A stretch of 24,133 nt of DNA from an uncultured Planctomycetia bacterium (lineage in GTDB: Bacteria; Planctomycetota; UBA1135; GCA-002686595), in contig CALFYL010000134.1 of the NCBI GenBank assembly GCA_937952135.1, positions 1-24,133 on the forward strand, given 5' to 3'. This document shows, one piece after another, positions 8,060-14,781 of this stretch; positions within the stretch are counted from its first letter, which is position 1; every line of letters begins with the position of its first letter. A program made the position numbers and the translations under genes. Under the pieces are notes generated by a model that worked only from the letters and a program-made list of their open reading frames with translations, did no database searches and was not told where the DNA came from.

Positions 8060-8120
8060 TGTCCGCTTCTGTCCGGAGATGGCCGCACATGGCCGCGTTT
8101 GACCGCAATTGACCGGTTCG
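8060..8120 (+). repeat. Iteron cluster B, module 1 (six 10-bp direct repeats)
   Basis: Six units of TGNCCG(C/G)NNN have CCG at 8063, 8073, 8083, 8093, 8103 and 8113, a strict 10-bp period. The order of CCGC and CCGG units (C,G,C,C,C,G) is the same as in module 2. A 10-bp period puts all sites on nearly one face of the helix, as expected for cooperative protein binding. Confidence 0.85.
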
Positions 8121-8158
8121 CGGACCTGAGCGGCGTAGGTAGCCGCCCCCCGATTCCC

Positions 8159-8198
8159 AAGCTGAATGTCGAGGGTTCGAACCCCTTCGCCCGCTCCA
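8159..8198 (+). other. 3' half of a tRNA-Gly(GCC) gene, probable attachment-site core (module 1)
   Basis: The 40 bases match the 3' half of a tRNA from position 37 to CCA: anticodon-stem 3' strand GCTGA, a 5-nt variable loop ATGTC, T-stem GAGGG/CCCTT around TTCGAAC, acceptor strand CGCCCGC, discriminator T and CCA. U73 and the sequence after the anticodon loop fit bacterial tRNA-Gly(GCC). The 5' half is absent, with iterons in its place, so this is not a working tRNA. Such a half-tRNA from the anticodon loop onward is the usual core of tyrosine-recombinase attachment sites. Confidence 0.8.
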
Positions 8199-8200
8199 CC

Positions 8201-8391
8201 TAAGCTGCTCGCTGTGCGCGACTTACGGCGTCGCCCGCGCAGGCTACCTGGGCGGAAGCGGACACGAGTTGCGGTAATGTCGCGGCTTCGTGCGCCGTGA
8301 GCGGCCCAGGGCGCGCGCGAGATGCTCGAATTCCTTGGTGTTTTCGAGGGGTGAGCGCGCGGCGTGGCGGGCGGAGGCTGACACTCCACCA
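8201..8391. repeat. Conserved block after the tRNA half, copy 1
   Basis: About 190 bp downstream of the tRNA half are closely similar to 23486-23690, with long identical runs (for example GCGGACACGAGTTGCGGTAA). On the minus strand a frame (LENTKEFEHLARALGR) is open in both copies, but the differences are not mainly synonymous, so coding is doubtful. It may be the other arm of an attachment site or flanking DNA that was duplicated with it. Confidence 0.7.
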
Positions 8392-8563
8392 GTGGCTGCG
8401 CGCTGACCTTCTCGGCCGGTCCGCGAACAGCGCGATCTACGGCGATCGGGTGCGAGGGATGCGGGTTGCGCTGCTCAGCGCGTCACTCGTTCGGCAAGCC
8501 ACGCATCGTGTCCACCCCGCCGAGCACGCCGCCAGTGTGATCGGCTCAGTGAGCTGGTGCATG

Positions 8564-8710
8564 GCGACGTCCTCGGGCGTGCGCTTGGCCGGCTTGCCGC
8601 GGCGCTTGGTCGCTGCCGTCAGCGCGGGTGCGGCGGCCTTGGGAGGGCGGCCGGGTCCACGCCTGGCGGGCGCGTTCGTGAGCGTTGCGCCGACGCGCGC
8701 TGTGCACTTT
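8564..8710 (-). pseudogene. Remnant D: AT-hook segment of the AT-hook gene family
   Basis: The minus strand reads TLTNAPARRGPGRPPKAAAP, then a KRRGKPAKRTPEDVA segment, so both AT-hooks and the linker are kept in frame. The N-terminal helix and the whole winged-helix part are missing, and the frame then runs into unrelated sequence (8563 and below). It is a dead fragment complementary to remnant A, which keeps only the C-terminus. Confidence 0.7.
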
Positions 8711-8742
8711 CTGCGTGAACATGTTGCACTTCGTTCACCTGT

Positions 8743-9231
8743 TCAATCGTTGCGTTCTGGGTCGGGGGTGCCGCTCACCAACCGCGACCTCTCCTCTCGT
8801 AGCTCCGCAGTGGCTCGCTCAAGCGCGTCAGCGTCGGGCGACCACCACCCCGATCCACTGCACGCCAACAGCACTCGTTCGGATTCCGCAAGAACAGCTG
8901 ACACGAAGGGCAGTGCGGGCCCTTCCGCAGAGCAACGCTCCGTTTCTCTCCTAGCTCCTTCTCGCCCCCTCAGCAGGAGCGTTCCTGACCGAATCTCGGT
9001 TTCGACTGTGAAGGGGCCATCCATGAAGTCGAGCATTTCCCGCTGGCTGAGCCCACGCAATAGCCGAACCAATGCGGCGGCCCACCAGCCGAGGACGACA
9101 ACAACGAAGTCATCCCATCCCCGTGCTGGAAAGTCTCGGCCTCCGATGGTCACCCAGATTCCTGCGTTGGCGCTCCCTCCCTGTCGTGCAGAGAATGAGT
9201 CCAAGCTAACAGTCAACGAAAGCTCGCTCAT
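8743..9231 (-). CDS. Uncharacterised 162-aa protein
   Basis: The protein begins MSELSLTVSLDSFSARQGGS and has a distinctive core IGGRDFPARGWDDFVVVVLGWW (about residues 29-51), followed by an amphipathic helical segment and an Arg/Glu-rich tail. The DFP...W.DF...VLGWW pattern is of the kind seen in small stand-alone or immunity-like proteins of accessory regions, but I cannot name a family. There is no signal peptide; the hydrophobic core is too short and aromatic for a clear membrane span. ATG 9231 lacks a strong Shine-Dalgarno site. It lies downstream of the genes at 9558-9905 and 9403-9561 in the same orientation, and may share their transcript. Remnant D lies just beyond its 3' end. Confidence 0.65.
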   Translation of the reverse strand: MSELSLTVSLDSFSARQGGSANAGIWVTIGGRDFPARGWDDFVVVVLGWWAAALVRLLRGLSQREMLDFMDGPFTVETEIRSGTLLLRGREGARRETERCSAEGPALPFVSAVLAESERVLLACSGSGWWSPDADALERATAELREERSRLVSGTPDPERND

Positions 9232-9402
9232 CGTCCAATCACCGGATACGCAGTCTCAATCGTGTTCGTCGCCTTGCTTAGCCACATTTCCACGGTAGTT
9301 CCAGTCTTGGTAACTCCAGACAGGGGCGGACGGACCTCACTCCTTGCCAATTACTACAGAATGGCAGAAAACTGGAGCCCGCACGAGCCACCTTGATCAC
9401 GG

Positions 9403-9561
9403 CTACTTTGTGGGTAATCGAAAGGTTCGCCGCAAGGATACCGCTAAAGCTGACGGTCCGATTGCGGCGGTCAGCGTGGGAGCCGCGTCACGCCCGCGGA
9501 ACCACCGGAGGATCGACTCGAAGAACTCTTGCGTTGAAACAACTGGACGTCTCCAAGTCAC
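9403..9561 (-). CDS. Possible 52-aa ORF coupled to the upstream gene by a GTGA overlap
   Basis: The GTG at 9561-9559 overlaps the TGA of the upstream gene (GTGA), the usual layout for translational coupling. The product starts VTWRRPVVSTQEFFESILRW and is basic, ending at TAG 9405-9403. It would sit between the 115-aa and 162-aa genes. No homology is recognised and length alone does not prove it, so it may be a chance frame or the 5' piece of a broken gene. Confidence 0.35.
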   Translation of the reverse strand: MTWRRPVVSTQEFFESILRWFRGRDAAPTLTAAIGPSALAVSLRRTFRLPTK

Positions 9562-9905
9562 GCTAACCGCTCAATGTTACCCACAGCGGCCACGCCCTCT
9601 CGCGTGGCCTCGGTGCCTATGTGATGTGTGTTAGGTCCCCCATCAGGGAACAGAATGAGGTTCGCATCGAGCGGCCTCGAACCAACGGTCGCTGGCGTGT
9701 CGCCTGCATGACGGGGTCGGGCCATCACCAGTCCCAGCGTCTTCCCACGGTAGAGAATTGGCGTCGAGAGCCGGACGAGCAAGCGGTCCGATGTCACATC
9801 AGAGATAATCCCCTCGAAAGGTCCCGTACCGCATTCGGTCCCGAACTCCCAGGGGTCGTTCACCGTAAGGGTGACGCCAAGATTGACCACGCTCAAGGCA
9901 CTCAT
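9558..9905 (-). CDS. Uncharacterised 115-aa protein
   Basis: The sequence begins MSALSVVNLGVTLTVNDPWE and contains GTECGTGPFEGIISDVTSDR and LLVRLSTPILYRGKTLGLVM, which read as a small all-beta fold. The second half (residues 68-90) is polar (PRHAGDTPATVGSRPLD). No membrane or export signal is visible and I recognise no named family; the DPWEFGTECGTGPF stretch looks conserved-protein-like rather than random. ATG 9905 has only a weak ribosome site. It is the first gene of a minus-strand group (9905 to 8743). The group sits between two AT-hook remnants, like the other cargo units. Confidence 0.6.
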   Translation of the reverse strand: MSALSVVNLGVTLTVNDPWEFGTECGTGPFEGIISDVTSDRLLVRLSTPILYRGKTLGLVMARPRHAGDTPATVGSRPLDANLILFPDGGPNTHHIGTEATREGVAAVGNIERLA

Positions 9906-9981
9906 AAGTCATCCACTCGAAGGATTCGTACTGAGATGAGGCCGATCGCGGTTCGTTCTGTCCCTCCACCTGGAAGGACGC

Positions 9982-10029
9982 CGTTTGGAAGTCTGTCGTG
10001 TCACGAAATTCCCTTCCGCTTTGAAGGTC
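9982..10029 (-). repeat. Interspersed repeat, copy 2 (inverse of 6316-6363)
   Basis: On the minus strand this reads GACCTTCAAAGCGGAAGGG and then CGTGACACGACA, matching 6316-6363 in inverted orientation. It directly adjoins the AT-hook fragment at 10030-10083. Confidence 0.4.
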
Positions 10030-10083
10030 GGGCCTGCGCTTGGCGGGCTTGCCGCGGCGTTTGGGCGCCACGGTCGGCGACAC
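10030..10083 (-). pseudogene. Remnant E: short piece around the second AT-hook
   Basis: The minus strand reads SPTVAPKRRGKPAKR, the second AT-hook of the family, with nothing else preserved. A further echo of the family (TCCTCGGGCGTGC on the plus strand, the RTPED codons) is found near 10113-10125 out of order. It is the smallest of the five copies. Confidence 0.55.
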
Positions 10084-10158
10084 TCGCGGTGGTTGAGCGG
10101 GTCCATCCGAGTCATCCTCGGGCGTGCTGGCAAACGGAGCTTTGTGCGCTGCGAGCTT

Positions 10159-11418
10159 CTATCCGCCGATTCCACTCTCATCCTTCTCGGTTCCCCCTCG
10201 CGCGCCGCCGCCATTGCCGGCGCCTGAGTCAGAAGGATCCTCACCCGCTCGAGCGCGCGACGCCTTCACCTGTTCGCCACGGAGGTGCGTCTGATAGACA
10301 GCATAGGCCTCGAACAACGCCGCATAACGGCCGCCATTGAACCTAGCTTCAGGACTCCCCGGCTCCGGCACTTTGGCGTCGTTCTTGCCCGGCTTTTTTG
10401 AGTCTCCCTTGAGCTCGAGCTCCGTGTCCTTCATCGCAGCCTTGAATGCAGGAGAGTCAATGTCGATTCCCATGGAAGCCAACTGCTGTTTGACGCCGGA
10501 GTCTTTCGATGCCTCTTTGAACCACTCCTCGATCTTCAGCGCTTGCACGAATTGGCGTGCCACGCCTCGCAACTCTTGTGGATCCAGCTCACGGGACTCC
10601 GCCTCGGACTTCACGAGCGCTCCAACAAGGTCACAAAATGCCTTGTGCTTAGCCATGTTGCCCTTCTCCGACGGCAAAGGCATGATGATGGGCAAGAGGC
10701 CGTGCAATAGACTCGGTGGCAAGTCGACCTCCGTAGCTGCGGATGTCGACCGACGGACTTTGTCGGCCAATATCTCAAGGCCTGTGGCCCGATTCTCACG
10801 CTCCACGGCGTCCAGCAATCGACTCACCAGGAATCGGTAGAGCTCGGTCTCAACCTCCGGCACGCCAACAACGCGAGCCGCGTTTGCGAGAAGGGCCCTG
10901 CTCTGCAATCCACGCAAGAGCCACTCAGGTATCGCTTTTTCAGGCGGCCGCTGGTGAGTCAAAGCAGACAGGCCGGCTACGGCGTTGGCAACATCGCTTA
11001 CCAGTCCGCCTCGAGTCGTGGGACCTCGATACGCAACTAACCGATCCGGCGCCGAAGTCCACCAACCACTGCTCGACGCGTTCGCGTTCCCAACCACTTT
11101 GGCGTATTCGTCATGAGATCCGGTCAAGTAGACCGTCATGTTCGGGGCCAGTTTGATACCAAACAGAGCCAGTTCGGCTGCTGTGGTGTCTATAGCGGCC
11201 TTGACCTCGTTCAACCAAGAGTCCGCGCCGTCCGGGTAGCGAATCAAGACCCCCTTATAGGTTGCCTTCTGTGTGGGAGCTGGATTCGCCACAGTTTCGA
11301 CTGCGGCGCCCCACGACCCAGGTTCGGCGCGAACTCCGTCGCCCTGACCGCGTGCCAGGGACAGCAGACATGAGAGTGCAGCAATCGCTCGAACAAGAAT
11401 CGAAGCTTGGCGTGCCAT
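10159..11418 (-). CDS. Exported protein, distantly like MA-family (gluzincin-type) peptidases but without the zinc motif (419 aa)
   Basis: An N-terminal signal peptide is likely (residues 1-25, ILVRAIAALSCLLSLARG). The segment YKGVLIRYPDGADSWLNEVK...LTGSHDEYAKVVG (about 54-110) and the later IPEWLLRGLQSRALL (about 162-178) resemble the layout of planctomycete MA-like metallopeptidases. In those, an HExxH motif should lie before the P.WL..G motif; here that region reads DVANAVAGLSALTHQ, so no zinc ligands are in place. If the relation is real, the protein is a non-catalytic relative. The C-terminus (about 335-419) is low-complexity, charged and Gly-rich. ATG 11418 has a GAGGA a few bases upstream. 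It stands alone between remnant E and the pseudogene at 11690-12306. Confidence 0.6.
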   Translation of the reverse strand: MARQASILVRAIAALSCLLSLARGQGDGVRAEPGSWGAAVETVANPAPTQKATYKGVLIRYPDGADSWLNEVKAAIDTTAAELALFGIKLAPNMTVYLTGSHDEYAKVVGNANASSSGWWTSAPDRLVAYRGPTTRGGLVSDVANAVAGLSALTHQRPPEKAIPEWLLRGLQSRALLANAARVVGVPEVETELYRFLVSRLLDAVERENRATGLEILADKVRRSTSAATEVDLPPSLLHGLLPIIMPLPSEKGNMAKHKAFCDLVGALVKSEAESRELDPQELRGVARQFVQALKIEEWFKEASKDSGVKQQLASMGIDIDSPAFKAAMKDTELELKGDSKKPGKNDAKVPEPGSPEARFNGGRYAALFEAYAVYQTHLRGEQVKASRARAGEDPSDSGAGNGGGARGGTEKDESGIGG

Positions 11419-11689
11419 TGGGTCCTCGAACTGATTGAGCCGATTGTTGCGGCCCGTCTCAGCGTCGTTGTGGATGAGATTTGTGAGCGGTCGGGAAGGA
11501 GTGGGTCACGCCGGGAGGGCGAGGGCTCGGTGAAGTTAGCGCGGGCGCGCCAGAGCGCAATCTGGCTCCCCGCGATCCCCGGTCGGCTCCTCAGCGCAGT
11601 TGGTGGCTCCAGAGGCAACCACCTGTGGTGCTACCCGCGCTGCTCGGCCGCTGCCCGCGCGCCGAAATCACCGTCGATTCTGCCGGGCG

Positions 11690-12306
11690 ACACTACCGGA
11701 TTCTGCCGCTGCGAGTCCCCATCGCCGTCGGGCGACTGGTCAATTTGCGGATCGAATGCCGCCACAGTTGCTCGGAGCGCGGGAACACGAGCCGCCCCCC
11801 CCCGTTGCGTCCGCGCGCCGCACCAAGCCGAAGCGGCACTCTTGCGACGGCACGCGCAGCCGTGCGTGGCCGTAGCCGCGCGAGTGGTACGGCAAGTACT
11901 CGACGCACAGCACGCCGTGAGCCACGGCCTCGAGCGAGGTGGCCCTGATCAGCGGGCCAAGCTTGCGCGCCCACCAGAAGTGTCCCGGCGCAGCCTGGCT
12001 CGGGTCGAGAAGGTGGAATCGATGCGGCGACGGAGCATGCTGCAGGCAGGCTCGAGTTCGGCTTCCGAACAGTGGGGCGCCGTACCACCGATCGCTCTCG
12101 GGGCTGTAGCCGGGGCTCAGGCACAGCAGCGCCACGGGCGCGTCCGTGTTACCCAGGAACGGCTCGGGGTGGTGATCGAGATGCACCCGGAACACGTCCT
12201 TCGCCGTGGCGTTGAATCGCTTGATCGGCTCGCGGTCGGCGTCGAGCACGTACGGCGCCGACTGCGGGAGAGCGACCCAGGGATCGCTGTGCTCCTTTGA
12301 CGGCGC
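11690..12306 (-). pseudogene. Frameshifted member of an uncharacterised family with YHSRxxGHxxLRVPSQ motif
   Basis: Minus-strand frame from about 12306 (EKSAPSKEHSDPWVALPQSA) reads through DHHPEPFLGNTDAPVALLCL, SPGYSPESDRWYG, FHLLDPSQAAPGHFWWARKL and VEYLPYHSRGYGHARLRVPS. This is a recognisable conserved family (NPG..., FY.LDP...WW..KL, E.FPYHS, PSQ.Y.F.LV) of unknown function. At a run of nine C on the plus strand (11795-11803) the frame breaks; the expected continuation (LVFPRSEQLWRHSIRKL) is found in another frame. A tract of 7 or 10 bases would join the two. There is also no clear start codon, because TAG lies just upstream of 12306, and the final part seems shifted again near 11710. It is therefore probably decayed, though the G-tract could be a contingency site or a sequencing error. 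Confidence 0.6.
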
Positions 12307-12416
12307 GCTCTTCTCCTACCGAGAACGCCGACTCGCCACCACGCGCACCACGGATGAGGCCGCACGGTCCGACCCCCATGCTGGTCGCCCGCGCTTGGAA
12401 GATTGTTGCGGGTCGT

Positions 12417-12446
12417 TGGTCCGCATCTGACCGCATTTGACCGGAT
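12417..12446 (+). repeat. Iteron cluster A, module 2
   Basis: Three 10-bp units have CCG at 12421, 12431 and 12441. They are nearly identical to cluster A of module 1, and similarity extends about 20 bp further left (TTGTTGCGRSTCGTTGGTCC). Confidence 0.85.
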
Positions 12447-12450
12447 CGAG

Positions 12451-12481
12451 CGAGCCGGCGGCGGGGTCGCACTCCGGCTCG
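12451..12481. other. Conserved palindrome between iteron clusters, module 2
   Basis: CGAGCCGG (12451-12458) and CCGGCTCG (12474-12481) enclose the same 15-nt loop as in module 1. Confidence 0.8.
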
Positions 12482-12483
12482 AG

Positions 12484-12544
12484 TGTCCGCTCTTGGCCGG
12501 AAACGTCCGCCGCTGGCCGCGGTTGACCGCACTTGACCGGTTCG
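12484..12544 (+). repeat. Iteron cluster B, module 2 (six 10-bp direct repeats)
   Basis: CCG occurs at 12487, 12497, 12507, 12517, 12527 and 12537. The 10-bp period and the order of CCGC/CCGG units are kept although the variable bases differ from module 1, which suggests that the period and core are what is selected. Confidence 0.85.
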
Positions 12545-12580
12545 CGCACGTGTGCCGCGTGCCGCAACCGCCTCCCGATT

Positions 12581-12592
12581 CCCAAGCTGAAT
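12581..12592 (+). other. Truncated tRNA-Gly core, module 2
   Basis: CCCAAGCTGAAT matches the first 12 bases of the module-1 junction and core, 37 bp after the last iteron. It then diverges into AATTA and a C9 run. The T-arm and acceptor end are missing, so this attachment core is broken. Confidence 0.65.
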
Positions 12593-12802
12593 AATTACCC
12601 CCCCCCGGCCCTCGCGGTTTTGTCCGAGAAATCTAGCGGTTCGTGCGTAACCGGTCCGGTGGACCCGCTGCCGGTCGAGGTAATGTCGCAGCCACGTGCG
12701 GCGCACCTGCAATCAAGAATCCAGGCTTAGAACTACATGGCTCGCGTGGCGCAGAAAGGGACGGCGCGGTGTGCTCGGGTTGTGCCTGATGCGGCGGCTG
12801 GC

Positions 12803-12938
12803 CTACCCCACCGCGCCTACCCGCCCCACCGCCTCCACCGCCCCGCGCAGCTCCTCAACCGCGATGTGCGTGTAGACCTTGCTGGTGAGCCGCACATCCG
12901 AATGCCCGAGCAACGCCTGCGCGTGCGCCAGCGGCACT
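12803..12938 (-). pseudogene. Tyrosine recombinase C-terminal remnant I1 (type B)
   Basis: The minus strand reads VPLAHAQALLGHSDVRLTSK, then VYTHIAVEELRGAVEAVG and a TAG at 12805-12803. It holds the GHSD box-II histidine and the catalytic Tyr (VYTH) of phage-type integrases. The Arg-His-x-x-Arg part and everything N-terminal are absent. It lies about 80 bp after the 3' end of the thioredoxin gene. Confidence 0.8.
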
Positions 12939-13020
12939 CGTTGGGCGTCCCGTGCTTCGGCTTCGGACTCGGCGGGTGCAACGCAACACTGCGCCGAGCC
13001 CCCCCCGCCCAAGCAAGCCA

Positions 13021-14304
13021 CTAGCGACTGGTCGTCCTGGCCTGCGCCGCCTTGCGGGCGAGCTCGAGTTCAGCGCCGGAGAGAGCCTTGTCGGCGGCTG
13101 CCACGAGATCCTGCACGACGTCCGTTTTGTCAGCGCGTCTAGCTCTACGGATGAGTTCGCCGAAGGTCGCACCGCTCTTGTCGAACGCGATCAGAGTGCT
13201 GGCGATCTCGCTCGCCCTGTCGGGCGTCCCGGCGCCTAATTCGGCTTCGTAGTACACGGCCGATTGCTGTACGGCGAATCTGCGGCGGTGCGCAGCGAAC
13301 TCCGCAGCTTCCGCGTCCGATTCGAGGCCGACGGATAGCTGCCCGACCTCTGCGAAGAACTTGAGTCGGCGTTGCACCGTGCGGTCCGCTCGGTTGGAGC
13401 ACGACTGCAAGACCTCGCCGTACCGTCTCGCATCGGCGAGCTGCTCGACGAGCTGCTCGCGCAGCACCGCGGCGATTGGGGGCTCGGGGTCGAGGGTGCG
13501 CAGGCGGTCGTAAACTGCCAAGGTGCGCTGCGGCTCCCCCAGCTTTTCGTTGAGCTTGCACGCATCCAACGCAGCCATGTACGCCGCGCGCGAATCGGAG
13601 TCGAGTTGGGCAACCCGGTCCTCGGCGGCGTCGCGTCGAGTTCGCAGCGCGTCCAGCGCCGGCGGGTAGCGTCGACCGAGCTGCTCGATCTCGCTGAGCA
13701 GGAACGATCCGCGCACACCGATGTAGGCCGGGTCAAACTCCGCTCCGTGGTCGAAGCACCACAGGTAGTGGCCGAGCGCCTCCTCGAAGCGGGCCTTGCC
13801 TGCAAGCTCGCGGGCGAGCTCCCCGCGCACCATCGGAGAGTTCTCGCGCCCCTTCAACGACTCGAGGGCGCGATCGAGGGACGTAGTTCCCTCGAGGGCC
13901 GAGGCGGCTTCTTTCAGGAACGTGTCCGCGCCGCGGAAGCCAGTCAATCGGTCGAGTTCCGATCCGTCGCCCTTGAGGAAGACGATCGTCGGATACGAAT
14001 CGACGCGGAAGCGTGACGCAAGTCCAGGCTCCGCCTCGGCATCCACCTTCCACAACTGGCCATGCTTGGCGAACCAAGCTTTGACCTGAGGATCGCTCCA
14101 GGTTTCGCGATCGAGGCGCTTGCAAGGCCCACACCAAGTGGTGAAGAAGTCGATCAGCACCACGTGGCCGTTCGCCTTCGCTTGGGTGAGGCGGCTCTCC
14201 AGTTCGGCGGTTCCGCCAACAGGCGGAGGCGCGCCAGCCGCGGAATCGTCGCTGCACGCAGCGCACAACAACGTGAGCAGGGGCAAGAGGGCTCGAACCA
14301 GCAT
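13021..14304 (-). CDS. Thioredoxin-domain lipoprotein with TPR-like C-terminal region (427 aa)
   Basis: Residues 1-17 look like a lipoprotein signal (LLPLLTLLCAAC, with Cys17 as the likely lipidated residue), though Cys at -3 is unusual. The thioredoxin fold covers about 30-135: the redox motif WCGPC gives Cys58 and Cys61, and the cis-proline loop VDSYPTIVFL gives Pro105. This argues for a thiol oxidoreductase facing the periplasm. Residues 140-427 are helical and Ala/Arg-rich with TPR-like periodicity (FEEALGHYLWCFDHG; RTLAVYDRLRTLDPEPP). ATG 14304 is backed by GGGAG 8 bp upstream. Planctomycetes commonly carry such thioredoxin/TPR fusions, with unknown clients. It is a single-gene unit between recombinase remnant I1 and the first twin 85-aa gene. 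Confidence 0.85.
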   Translation of the reverse strand: MLVRALLPLLTLLCAACSDDSAAGAPPPVGGTAELESRLTQAKANGHVVLIDFFTTWCGPCKRLDRETWSDPQVKAWFAKHGQLWKVDAEAEPGLASRFRVDSYPTIVFLKGDGSELDRLTGFRGADTFLKEAASALEGTTSLDRALESLKGRENSPMVRGELARELAGKARFEEALGHYLWCFDHGAEFDPAYIGVRGSFLLSEIEQLGRRYPPALDALRTRRDAAEDRVAQLDSDSRAAYMAALDACKLNEKLGEPQRTLAVYDRLRTLDPEPPIAAVLREQLVEQLADARRYGEVLQSCSNRADRTVQRRLKFFAEVGQLSVGLESDAEAAEFAAHRRRFAVQQSAVYYEAELGAGTPDRASEIASTLIAFDKSGATFGELIRRARRADKTDVVQDLVAAADKALSGAELELARKAAQARTTSR

Positions 14305-14312
14305 GGGGCGTT

Positions 14313-14317
14313 CTCCC
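14313..14317 (-). promoter_or_regulatory. Shine-Dalgarno GGGAG for the thioredoxin lipoprotein gene
   Basis: GGGAG lies 8 bp before ATG 14304 on the minus strand and supports that start. Confidence 0.6.
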
Positions 14318-14523
14318 TGGTGAGGGCAGCGCGGCGGACGTTGAACGGCGTCAGCATCGGCCGAGCGCCGTGAGGGTGAATCAGAATGGGTGAAGTTGAA
14401 AGCGACGCGACCGGGGCGACGAGGCTGCGCGCGGGCGCCAGCGACTTGAGCTGGGCCACGAAACGCTTGGTCACCTCGGTCAATGCGCGGCGCTGGACAT
14501 CCTTCGCGCTACCGCCGCGGATC

Positions 14524-14781
14524 CTACTCGACCACGATCTCCTCGCGCCCGCCGCTCGCCCGCCACAGCCGGGCGTTGTAGGACCGGCTCGCGACCACGG
14601 TCCCCGCGGCGTCGCGCACCTTCGCCCTGTGCCGGCAGCGCATCTGCCGGCACCACCCGTCGCGCGAGCGGGTCCAACCGACTCGCGCCCGCAGCGCGCG
14701 CTGGACGTCGGCCAAGGTCTCGAAGGTCTCGATCCGGTCCCCGATGTCGGACGTGTACGGCTCCGTCCCGTTCGTCGTCAT
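14524..14781 (-). CDS. Small 85-aa protein, twin copy 1
   Basis: The product begins MTTNGTEPYTSDIGDRIETF, then LADVQRALRARV, a GWCRQMRCRHRAKVRDAAG core and ends SGGREEIVVE. It is small and basic with no export signal; the family is unknown to me. By eye it is about 80% identical over all 85 residues to the gene at 21984-22241, with identical length, so both are likely to be or to have been real genes. The ATG at 14781 has GGAG 8 bp upstream. The two Cys residues are CRQMRC; in the twin the first is Arg, so a metal-binding pair is not conserved. It follows recombinase remnant I2 on the same strand, with which it may form one mobile unit. Confidence 0.65.
   Translation of the reverse strand: MTTNGTEPYTSDIGDRIETFETLADVQRALRARVGWTRSRDGWCRQMRCRHRAKVRDAAGTVVASRSYNARLWRASGGREEIVVE

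Noticed and set aside
7993..8120. CRISPR array or integron attC sites
   Set aside because: Repeats are 10-bp units without 30-40 bp spacers, no cas genes are present, and the palindrome lacks the paired R/L boxes of attC.
7993..8120. Iterons as a plasmid replication origin
   Set aside because: No rep gene, no AT-rich unwinding region next to the iterons, and the constant link with a tRNA half fits an attachment site better; not excluded for a complete relative.
8159..8198. Complete tRNA-Gly gene
   Set aside because: The acceptor 5' strand, D-arm and anticodon 5' stem are absent; only the 3' half is present here and at 23446-23485.
7940..8389. Minus-strand proteins containing GFEPSTFSLG or GVRTLDIQLG
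   Set aside because: These strings are the translated reverse complement of the tRNA-Gly 3' half and are a familiar kind of spurious protein annotation; the DNA is an RNA-gene fragment, not a coding gene.
8297..9298. 333-aa plus-strand frame
   Set aside because: It runs antisense through the AT-hook remnant and the 162-aa gene and reads as a GC-driven shadow.
11407..12300. 297-aa plus-strand frame
   Set aside because: It is the shadow of the PSQ-motif pseudogene and the upstream region of the exported protein; composition is Arg/Ala-rich without domains.
13372..14016. 214-aa plus-strand frame
   Set aside because: It is antisense to the thioredoxin lipoprotein gene, whose CxxC, cis-Pro and lipobox-like start are unambiguous.
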